From: Otatea glauca
Lineage: Eukaryota > Streptophyta > Magnoliopsida > Poales > Poaceae
Direction of reading: 5' to 3'
Assembly: GCA_036346275.1 (NCBI GenBank)
Contig: CM070719.1
Coordinates: 17,711,185 to 17,775,184 of the forward strand
DNA: 64,000 nucleotides
Shown: piece after piece, positions 54,661-64,000 of the stretch
Layout of the letters: every line of letters begins with the position of its first letter
Numbering within the stretch: the first letter of the stretch is position 1
Program-made: the position numbers and the translations under genes
Notes under the pieces: generated by a model
What the model was told of the DNA's origin: nothing
The model's input: the letters and a program-made list of their open reading frames with translations, nothing else
Database searches by the model: none

Positions 54661-55386
54661 CTGAGAGAATAATTAATTGTACATATAAAATCAACAAATA
54701 TCTCATCCCAAGAATTTTTAAGTTCGTATGGTAAGTTCATAACCTAGACTCCACATTATACAACTTATCATTTCCCCCCTCATGTAGGCAGCAAAAATGG
54801 TTTTAGCAAAATATGATATAAAACAACACGAATGACCTAGACCGTTGGATCGACTGAAGGAAAATAGAAAGATAGATTTATTCGGCCGATCTCATTCGAA
54901 GGAAATGTTATCTTATCATATCCACTTGGATGGAATGCAGAGCTAAAAAGCAAGGACCATGTAATCAAATCTCTTATGAATGGAAGGTAAAGATGCAAAA
55001 AGAAACTTCGGCAACTAAATCAAGAAATCAAATAAACCTGCTGTAATGGTGCAGTTTTGGGGCTGAGCTCTTGCCGTATTCATCCTTCACCCACGTCTAT
55101 AAAAAGCTCTACTAGCCATCATGAAAGGGTACGGAGAAAAGCAATAGAGGGAGCGCTCCTCGTCTAGAGCACACACCCACACACCACCCATCAACACACA
55201 CACACACACGCACACGCACGGGAGAAGGGCAACAACACACGTGCAGATTAATCACAACTTCTTAAATCAAATGACAGAAATTAGAACATGTGCAAGCCAT
55301 GCCATCCAATACTAAATTTGACATTTAATGAAACATCAGTTTACACCACCGTAAGAAAAAATTAACTAGTTTTCTAAACTATAAGC
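54661..55386. other. Non-coding CACTA interior
   Basis: No gene is seen. A TATA-like tctataaaaag at about 55097 on the plus strand and a CA microsatellite (55194-55218) are present. The stretch lies between the SBDS exon and the stop of the Ulp1-type gene. Confidence 0.4.
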
Positions 55387-58300
55387 CTACGAGTCTTCAG
55401 TGTTGGTAGGGGCCTCAGGAGGTGGCAGATGAGTATGGAAGACTTCATCGTTATTATCTGGGTCATGAAACTCGCCGTTCTTGTTGAGTACTTCCTTCAT
55501 GATGAAGTAGGCGAGCTGTCCCTGAATGCCTTGGATTTCATTTGGAACCAGTCCTCCCATAGGTAAGTTCAGACGCTATAAATAGAAAAAGTTTATCTTA
55601 AGAGCTTATATAGAGAATGAGATGTACGAATCAATGTGTGATGTTAGCGTGGCAAACCTCTACTTCATTGTTTACTATTGTAGAGCCTAAGATTTCGCGC
55701 ATGTATTGGTACACGAAGTACCCACATAAATTTGTGCCTCGCGGTTGCTTGTGGCACTGCAAAAAATTGAATAAACTTATACGACATTGAAGGAGTTATT
55801 GACTACGAGGTGCGATATAGGAAAATTGTTTTTATGCGTACCGAAAATTTAGTACGGATTGTCAGTGATTTATGGAAAGGACGATGTCTCGAGCACTTTT
55901 TACAATATGCTTCGAACGCCCTATTCACTAGACTTGTCATATCTTTGTAGTTTTTTGGATCTTTGTCCCGTGGGTCCAAGATCAACATCTTGCTTTTATC
56001 TGGAGTAATTACTATGAGAATCCAGTGGAAACTACATACACATGTATGATGCCGTAGTCATTAGTCCGTAGTCATTAGTCCTAAGCTGAGCAAAGAACGA
56101 GATCAACAAGTAGTTGAACTAGCTAGTGAGCCACTTACTTGAAATTATATGGTAAAAGTATAAACTCCTTGTCTTGGAGTTTGATGAAAGCATTATATAT
56201 GTAGTCCTCGACCTCCTTTGATACTCTTTTGATTTCCGGCTGGCAGACCCTTCCCGGATCGAGGAATGCCACTGGCCCGTTGGTTCTTCTTAGTTCGATC
56301 AACTCGTATCTACATAAGAAATGATTTAGACATCACATTTATCGGTATTACATGAATATAGACAATGATTTTTATATTGGATACTTATAGTGACCAGCAT
56401 CTCATAAGAGACACGTCGAGGGCATCTTGATAGTACATGTTGTGCAACTCGCTGAATTCTATCATGAAGCAGCCAGACCCCCCATGGTGGAAATGTTCCT
56501 CTCTGTAAATGGCAGTGATCACCTTCGGGAGTACATCTTGGTTAGATCGCTCCATATACCATGCATGTAATCGCCTTAGCTGCACTGTTAGGCTATCAAG
56601 CTTCGAAGGAGTGACAAACGGCTTCCCCAATTCGTATTTCAGTCTTTCTTCATCAGCTTGTCCTTTGGAGACTGCTTTATCCTTACTTTTCTCGCGCACA
56701 ACATCATACTCTATTCTGGCTTCACCTGACCTTGTTGATATGACTTGTCTATTCTGCCATGCCTTCAGAGAAGGATTTTTAAGTCGGCCAACTGAAGTTG
56801 TCGCACTAACTTTTGTACGCTGATGTGTTGGTGACGACTGTGTGAGGTTTACTGTAGGACAGGCCGGTAGGTTCACTGCAGGAGAGGCTGGCAGGGTCAC
56901 CTCAGGAGAGGCTGGCAGGTTCACCTCAGGAGGGGCAGGCACTTCATGATGGTCCAAGACGATGTCACGTTTGCGCCACTTGATGAATGAGTGGACGACA
57001 CTTCCTAGAGTTGTAACCTCGTCGTTCGGGGGTATTTCTAGCCCGAGGTGGGCAAACAGGGGATTAACCATGTCCACCTGGACCTTTGCATAACCCGGCG
57101 CTATCGTAGAGTTGTGCAACACACCTCCTTCTTGGCATGGGTACACTATGCATATACCAGCCTGAATGAATATGTTCATGACGGGCAAAGTGAGCTGGCA
57201 CGGTGTGGGGTCATGTATGTCGTCCACAGGATAATGGCCCATGTCCTGTTCTACAAGTGGGCGGATCTTAATCGCTGTGACGATTCGGAGGGCTGGTCGT
57301 AACAATGTTCTCGGCTTGCGACTGGCTCATGGCTTGTTGTACTTGTCGTTGTATTTGTTGTTCTATTGTGCCTTGTAATTCTCGAAGCTTCTTTTCCTTC
57401 ATCATTTCTATTTCGGCAAACGCTTCTCTAGCTCTCTTTCGACTCTTGTAAGTGTGGAGGTGATATGAGAATCCCTTCTTCCAGGGAACCTTAACCCCGA
57501 CACCTCGTGTCCGTCCAGGATGCTCCTTGTTTCCCAGGGCACATGTTAGTTCGTTGTTCTCCCTATCTGGGTGGAATGTTCCTTAGGAAGACTCGACGTA
57601 CAGCTCCTGGACCCTTTGCGAGATTGCTTCGTCATCGCTATTTCTAAAGGATAAGCCCCCACCAGACGTGACATTTGCCCTCGCTAGCACATAGTGCTTG
57701 ACTCGGTCTGGTAGTCCGGCCAATTGACTTGTACCAGTCGATTGTAGTGATTCTGCTTCCTGCCTCTCCCATTGAGGGATTTTACCAGCGTACCCACCCG
57801 TACCAAGTCTGTGTGGATGGATGTTCCTCCTTCCGATGTTTATGTGGTCCTCGCTGGACTTTTTTGCTGCTTCACTTTGCTTCATCGACACAAATTCATC
57901 CCAATATGGTTCTAAGTTTGGGTAGTCCCCGATGGCCGACCGGTTTTTCTTCACATAAGTAGTATTAAGCCTGGCCTTGAAGTTCCTCCATGCCACATCC
58001 ATGGTCATCAACGCATCCCAACGCACGCGGTGTTCATCTTCTTCGGGGAATTCGAAGGTTTGTTTGAGCTCCGTCCATAGATCCGTTTTGATGGTATCGG
58101 GCACTTTGTGCCAATCCAAAAAGGTGATTGGCACTTTCCCACTTACGATATACCCGCAGGTTGTTCTGTACTTTGCTACGAACTTTGGCAGTGCAATAGG
58201 GGCCCCAGCATCTGAGACCTCCGAGATGGTATACCGGCCTTCGGGCTTCTTATTTCTTCCTCGGCCACGAGGTCTTGCCACGGGTATGTCAGCATCGGCG

Positions 58301-58413
58301 ACAACAGCGGTGGAGTCTTCAACAACAGCAGTGATGTCTTCAGTGGTGGTTGGGTGGAGGTTGAGGAACCTGCTAGGGCTAGGGCTCGGGCTCGGGATGG
58401 AATGCTCCTCCAT
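55387..58413 (-). pseudogene. CACTA second gene: Transposase_24 + DUF8039-like + Ulp1 (C48) protease
   Basis: The coding start is the ATG at 58413 (MEEHSIPSPSPSPS), 20 bases after an acceptor. The Transposase_24 (PTTA/En-Spm) region at about 58150-57750 includes LDWHKVPDTIKTDLWTEL and AWRNFKARLNTTYVKK. After a TAA near 57584 comes GNKEHPGRTRGVGVKVPWK and a helical region. A frame slip lies at about 57270. The DUF8039-like part has GHYPVDDIHDPTPCQL. Exons at 56309-56139, 56031-55842, 55756-55658 and 55575-55387 encode a Ulp1-type cysteine protease. These show GPVAFLDPGR, the catalytic His in NFHWILIVI, Asp in LILDPRDKD, and Gln and Cys in KQPRGTNLCGYF. The protease exons are open, while the upstream part has two stops and one shift. 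Confidence 0.8.
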
Positions 58414-58433
58414 ATCAGGCTTGGATGTGCGAA

Positions 58434-60480
58434 CTAAAAGAGGTAAAATATGGAACCATAAGAATTTGGCGGTTATTTGGGTTAAGTACGGAAGTTTAAC
58501 TCTGAAAACTAGAAATGAGAGTAATCGAGACAATGTGTTACCTAGTGCTTTAATTAAAACTTTGATTAAAACTTTGTTAATTAGAAGTTAAAACTTTAAT
58601 TAAAACTTTGTTAATTAGTATTGAATCCAGTGCATTATTAACACAATAGGTGACACCAAATCTTTAAACATAAATTGGGCATTCAATAGAAAAACATTGT
58701 TGAGTCTTGAAGGGCAGAGGCTTGTATAAAGTAACAATTCATAAACCACGTACAACCTTTGAAAATAGAACCAATTGTATCTGATAGCCAAACAACCTTG
58801 GATAGCACCTTCTATAAACCACAAAATATGTCCATCTTGATGTATTCTTCTTACACACTAAACTAGCCTATCAACTAAAAGAACGGGTCTTGAGGGTTAA
58901 AATCTGCCAAAAATTTCTCTTGAGCATCAAGAAAAGGATGCCAATGCCGAGAGAGGCCGGTTGCCTTTTATAAGGGGCCGGAACCCTTCCCTCCCACCTC
59001 CCCCCTCTCTATCCTCCCCTTTTGAGGGCCAATCTGCTCTTGCTGTGCTAGCTCCAGATTCTAACTCTACAGTCCAGAGACAGTTCGTCTCTCCTGAGAG
59101 TTTCATATGTGTATGACATGTGTGCACTATCTAAATCTCTACGATTTTTATCCAAATTTTGAATGATTTTCTAAAAGTTATTAGAGTCCGTTGCCATTCG
59201 CTCAAGTTGGCATTTTCCTGGTCAACTAGATGAAGAATACAAATTTAGACATTCGTATCGTACTTCCATAAGATCCTTTTTTACTACTAAATAAAGAAAA
59301 CGAGTACAAATTTAGCCGACATGGAAATTTCCGTGTCCAAAAATAAAAATACAGACTATTTATGCTCATGTGTGGCTGTTTTGCAACGGAACAGACAGAG
59401 GGGCAGTAAAAAAAATAAGTTGCCAGTCAATAAAAGTGTAATCATGTAGAGGCAAGTAAGGCAGTACAACACTACCACATTAAAAAGCAGATAGAGGTCA
59501 CTTGAACAAGAGCTTTATCAATTTCACTGAAAATCCCTGCATATAGCTAGTGAATGCAAATCATGGAGAGTGATCATCGTATGTCATTATGCACACACAC
59601 ACAAAAAGAAAAGTGTATTGTAGTACTTGCGAAAAAAACACACTTTACATTTTCGCAAAGCATTTGAAATGTCCATAATCATAAATATATCAATAGTTCA
59701 ATACAAATCAACAGATTTAAATTTAATATGCTAAGCAGACGACCACCAGTCGACTAAAATTCCCACCTATGGAACAAAACTAGCGTGATGTCTAGAATAA
59801 GATGTTCAGGAGCAAGTTGTAACAATGACATGATTTGAACCAAATATTTTCTTATTAGCCAGAAGGGCAAGCATGATCAATCAGTATCAGAAAATATTTG
59901 TGGCGCTCACTAAGCAGGTTCAGTGCCTAATAATAACAACTATGTTGATTTATGCCTTTATGGACACTTCCCCAGCACGAAGCAATGATCAAACTTTAAT
60001 AACCCTAACATCATAAAAAGTTATTGCATCCTTCCATCAAACATAATTGGCATCAAGTTGTTCAGGACGTAGGATTCTTCATTCTCCCCTACTGTTTTAA
60101 AAAAAGTTCACTAGGAGTGAATATGAAGCCCAAAAGTAACTCAATGCTACCAAATCAAACCGTGCTAGTTTGTTCAACTACCTAAGCAGTAATCACTACA
60201 GAGCAGAGCGATCCAACAGCCAACAACACATGAAAAAAATTATGTTCCTTCGCATCAATTTAACAACATTTTAATAGGTATGACCACCAAAAGATCAAAA
60301 CTTCACTATCAAGCTGCAATCAAACTGGTCAACTCACTAAAACACCCAGGACAGCAGTTGGACCATGAATCTCACACAAAGAGGCACAACATGTCTCCCA
60401 CGTACCCACTAGCACAGCAACCAATGATCAGATCTACCATCCGACTAAAATTCACTTCAGGTTTTGTAACTCCGGATCAC
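58434..60480 (-). other. Long intron of the CACTA second gene
   Basis: A donor gtgatc (minus strand, 60480) pairs with the acceptor ctcttttag at 58434. The interior is AT-rich with no other gene seen. Short chance frames only. Confidence 0.45.
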
Positions 60481-60720
60481 CTGACGTCGATGCCGACGAG
60501 CTTGGGCGCGACAACCTCGTTGATGTTGCGTCGGGGGCGGCGTCGGGCGGAGTCGTCGGGGGCGGTGTAGTAGGGGGAGGGCGGCGTCGAGCGCGGCAGC
60601 GTCAAGGGCGGGCGGCGTCGGGGCGGCGACAAGTGGCGGCGTCGGGCGGGCGGGAGTTTAGGAGTTTAGGGCGTGTTAGAAGCGGCGGGATTTTAGAGTT
60701 TAGGGCACTCGGTGAGAAGA
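60481..60720 (-). other. Predicted 5' untranslated exon of the CACTA second gene
   Basis: A very GC-rich stretch without ATG on the minus strand lies just downstream of a TATA box and ends at a GT donor. It is full of cgtcggg-type repeats. This fits a non-coding first exon. Confidence 0.45.
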
Positions 60721-60733
60721 GTGACTGTATCGA

Positions 60734-60746
60734 CTTTTATATATGG
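60734..60746 (-). promoter_or_regulatory. TATA box of the CACTA second gene
   Basis: The minus strand reads ccatatataaaag about 20-30 bases before the predicted first exon and directly downstream of the 60754-60916 repeat cluster. Confidence 0.55.
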
Positions 60747-60753
60747 GTCATAT

Positions 60754-60916
60754 TATCAGTGGCGGTTCTTCACAAGAACCGCCATCGATACACTTATCTG
60801 TGGCCGTTCGTATAAAAAACCGCCACTAATACATATAATATCTGTGGCGGTTCTTTATACGAACTGCCACAGATAGGTGTATCAGTGGCGGTTCTTGTGA
60901 AGAACCGCCACTGATA
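60754..60916. repeat. Second cluster of CACTA subterminal-type repeats
   Basis: About six ctgtggcggttctt or cagtggcggttctt units occur in inverted pairs. The outermost pair, tatcagtggcggttctt and aagaaccgccactgata, is a near-perfect inverted repeat bracketing the block. Confidence 0.85.
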
Positions 60917-60924
60917 CAATTATC

Positions 60925-61470
60925 CTAATATATTAATGACTATATATAATCCTAATATAGTAATATACCCTATATAATACTAATATATTAATGATCCTAT
61001 ATAATCCTGATATATTAATGACCTTATATAATCCTAATAAATATTATATACCCTATATAATCCTACTAAATATTATATACCCTATATAATCCTAATATAG
61101 TAATGACCATATATAATTCTAATATAGTAATATACCCTATGTAATCCTAATATATTAATGACCCTATATAATCCTAATATATATTATATACCCCATATAA
61201 TCATACTAAATATTATATACCCTATATAATCCTAATATAGTAGTAATATACCTATATAATCCTAATATAGTAATGACCATATATAATTCTAATATAGTAA
61301 CATACCCTATATAATCCTAATATATTAATGACCTTATATAATCCTAATAAATATTATATACCCTATATAATCCTACTAAATATTATATACCCTATATAAT
61401 CCTAATATAGTAATGACCATATATAATTCTAATATAGTAATATACCCTATATAATCCTAATATATTAATG
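60925..61470. repeat. AT-rich minisatellite
   Basis: Many copies of ctatataatcctaatata alternate with gtaatataccc, ttaatgacc or aatattatatacc. Higher-order units recur, for example 61021-61120 resembles 61331-61430. No coding content. Confidence 0.9.
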
Positions 61471-61571
61471 ACCCACATTTCCATTACTCCACACAAATGC
61501 ATAACACCACATTTCCATTACTCCATACAAATGCATATTGTTTACATCACATTGCCATTACTCGTATATAG

Positions 61572-64000
61572 CTAATTATTTTCTTTCACAATTTGCCCTT
61601 CTTCATGATCGTCGCGATGATAGGTAGCTTCTTGAGTGGTTTCTTCCTCGATCCTGATGTTGCCATCTACGAAAGGAGGCAACTCATCAAACTGGTTGTC
61701 CTCATCCTCATCCACGACATTCTCAACTCCGACGATCCTTCTTTTTCCTTGAAGAACTACATAGCGCTTCTTATCTGTCGGGTCGATTACATAGAAGACT
61801 TGTGCTACTTGCTTCGCAAGTACAAATGGTTCGTCTCTGTATCCGACATGTTCGATGTCCAAAGTAGTGAAGCCGTATTTTTCCATCTTGACACCCTTTG
61901 GGAGTTGTACCCAACGACACCGAAACATCGGGATCTTAAAAATACAATAGTTGAGCTCCCAAATCTCTTCTATGAACCCATAGAAGCTACTCTTCTTACT
62001 ACCTGTGTTGTCATAGGCATCTATGCGGACACCACTATTTTGGTAAGTGCGTTTGCTATCCTGAGATCTCGTGTAAAAGGTATATCCATTTATGTCGTAT
62101 CCTTGCCATGTCAAGATTGTACCTGATGACCCTTTTGCTAACCACCTCAACGTAACACTCGTTTCTTTCCCAATCATATGCTCTTTGAACCAATGATTGA
62201 ACAAACGGTTATGCTCTTTTGTTACCCAAACCTCTGATCGTCCACGATTTTCCTCTCGTAGCTTATCTTTGTGCATGTCCATATACGAGGACACCTCAAC
62301 TGACTGTTGCAAGACTGTGAAATGAGCTTTTTCGAACAATCCATGATCTTAAGAATTTGTTGATTTTCTTCCAATCGTCCTTTTCCCAGCTAGCCTACCC
62401 ACATGGCGAGATACAGGCACTCCTACCGGTTCCACCCCCTCCATGTAATCCACGCAAAACTCGATAACCTCCTCAGTTGCATAACCTTCCACAATGCAGC
62501 CCTCCGGCCGAGATCGATTGCGTACATACTTCTTCAGAATACCCATGTACCTTTCGAACGGGTACATCTGATGCAGGAATACGGGGCCACATATATTTAC
62601 CTCATTCACAAGGTGAACAATGAGATGAACCATTATATCAAAAAATGATGGAGGGAAATACATCTCTAGCTGGCATAGTATCTTGACCACATCATTCTGC
62701 AGTTCAGAAAGTCCGATGGGATCGAGGACCTTCTGTGGAATCGTGTTGAAGAAGAAACACAACCTCATGATTGCCTCTCGGACCTTTTAAGGCAAAATAC
62801 CTCTAATTGCAATAGGAAGCATTTGTGTCATCATCACATGACACTCACGAGACTTCATGCCAGTTAACTTCAAATCTTTCATCGAGACCAGTTTCTTGAT
62901 GCTTGCGGAGTAACCGGATGGAACTTTCACACCATGCAAGCATTTGCAGAGGTCTGTTCTCTCTTTCTTGGATAGAGTGTAGCAAGCTAGGGGAAGGTAA
63001 AGTCAGCCTTTCTCGGTGTCTTGAGGATGTAGCTCAGCTCTGATTTTCATATCTTCCGAGTCCTTCGTGCCTTGATCAGTCCTTAGTTTTGCTAGGAATA
63101 TTCAAAGAAAGACCAATCAAGTCATCACATACATTTTCTCTATGTGCATGACGTCTATGCGATGTCGAACTTCTAAGTCCTTCCAATAGGGCAAGTTCCA
63201 AAATATCGATCTCTTCTTCCACGTGGTCTTCTCAGTACGAGACCTCGATTTATTATTACTATCTCTCTTTCCAAGTACAACATTAATATCCTTAACCATA
63301 TCATATACCTCTTCCCCACGACGAGGCCTTGGAGCTATACCATCCTCTTTTGTCCCGTCGAATTGTTTCTTCATATTGCGGTAGGGGTGATTCCTGCGAA
63401 GGAACCTACGGTGATGCATGTACACAGTTTTCCTCGAGTTATTGATCCACACACTAGCGGTTTCATCCATGTACTGGGGGCATGCTTTGGCCCCTTTTAT
63501 AGTACGACTAGATAGGTTACCAAGGGCAAGGAAATCATTGATGGTGCAAAACAACAATGCGCATAGGATGAAGTACTCTCGCTTGTACTCATCCCATACC
63601 TGTACACCTTCGTTCCACAGTATCACAAGATCTTCCACCAATGGTTGTAGGTATACATCAATATCATTGCCAGGTTGTCTCAGCCCTTGGATAAGCAGTG
63701 ACATCATAATGTACTTTCGTTTCATACACAACCAAGGAGGAAGGTTGTAGATACAGATAGTCACGGGCCAAGTGCTATGAATACTACTCATGTTACCGAA
63801 AGGATTCATTCCATCCGTACTCAACCCAAACCTTATATTCCTCGGATCATTCCCGAAGTCCTTCCTAAAGAGCCTATCGATGGTTCTCCATTGGCGAAAT
63901 TAGCGAGGTGTCTCGACTTTCCATCCCTTTTACGCTCTTAAGTGCCATCGCATCAATTGGGCATGCTTTTTGTTTCCAAATAAACGCTTCAACCGAGGTA
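61572..64000 (-). pseudogene. CACTA TNP2 transposase (Transposase_21, DUF4218, DUF4216), partial
   Basis: TNP2/TNPD is the catalytic transposase of CACTA elements. The N-terminal part lies beyond the right edge. The first visible motif is DPRNIRFGLSTDGMNPFG (63845-63790), typical of Transposase_21, followed by an open stretch to 63117 with YDMVKDINVVLGKR and ending HRIDVMHIEKMY. A region with stops (63116-62769) follows, including HGVKVPSGYS and KSRECHVMMTQ. The DUF4218 part (62768-62349) has QLEMYFPPSFFDIMVHLIVH and MYPFERYMG. After a TAA the DUF4216 part (62339-61572) is fully open, with GYDINGYTFYTRSQD and an acidic tail. Few lesions suggest a fairly recent loss of function. Confidence 0.88.

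Larger units (their letters stand above)
53954..64000 (-). mobile_element. CACTA (En/Spm) transposon, 3' part; runs beyond the window
   Basis: From the right, on the minus strand, come a TNP2 transposase (61572 to beyond 64000), an AT-rich minisatellite, a cluster of subterminal-type repeats (60754-60916), a Transposase_24/Ulp1 gene, a captured SBDS exon and a terminal array of inverted ctgtggcggtt repeats (53954-54236). No CACTA...TAGTG terminus is seen at the left end, so the very end may be lost. Alternatively 53954-60916 is one non-autonomous CACTA copy and TNP2 belongs to a second, adjacent one. Confidence 0.75.

Noticed and set aside
55194..55218. CA-rich tract considered as a functional element.
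   Set aside because: A simple microsatellite with no supporting context.

Overview
The window is nuclear DNA of a plant, almost certainly a grass. Supporting signs are spliced genes with GT-AG introns, Tekay- and Tat-lineage Ty3/gypsy retrotransposons, hAT and CACTA DNA transposons, a Tourist-like MITE and a G-type lectin receptor-kinase relic. The species cannot be told from the sequence alone. Most of the 64 kb is nested mobile DNA; few host genes remain.

Layout. 1-2855 is the 3' end of a Tat-lineage gypsy element (+). It carries two antisense genes and was inserted into an older gypsy element (2856-5963, -). 5964-6915 is an unidentified GGTACTACC-rich stretch. 6916-14982 is an hAT transposon (-) split by two solo LTRs (8030-10963 and 11493-14375). 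It abuts the lectin domain of a decayed S-domain receptor kinase (14983-18024, +), which also holds a 792-bp TIR element. 18655-19164 (-) encodes a small secreted Asp/Ser-rich protein. 20948-31582 is a full-length Tat-lineage element (-) with LTRs and a near-perfect target duplication. On its other strand lies a spliced antisense gene with its own TATA box. An LTR relic (from 32102) and an hAT transposon (32729-35757) follow.

35898-37420 is the one clearly intact multi-exon host gene: a 235-residue alpha/beta hydrolase of the KANL3/TEX30 type with six exons. 37954-49658 is a complete Tekay-type chromovirus with 2.9-kb LTRs and an extra ORF before gag. 50457-51600 is a poly(A)-tailed retroposon with a 12-bp duplication. 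52887-53048 (-) looks like the last exon of a SWEET sugar transporter; a copia relic, a MITE and a CACTA transposon follow on the upstream side of that exon.

The CACTA element (53954 to beyond 64000, -) has three notable parts. They are a TNP2 transposase, a second gene joining a Transposase_24 domain to a DUF8039-like domain and a Ulp1-type (C48) protease, and a captured exon of the ribosome-maturation gene SBDS. Most transposon genes here carry stops or frameshifts. In the Tekay element the stops are mainly CAG-to-TAG changes, as expected from decay of CHG-methylated cytosines.
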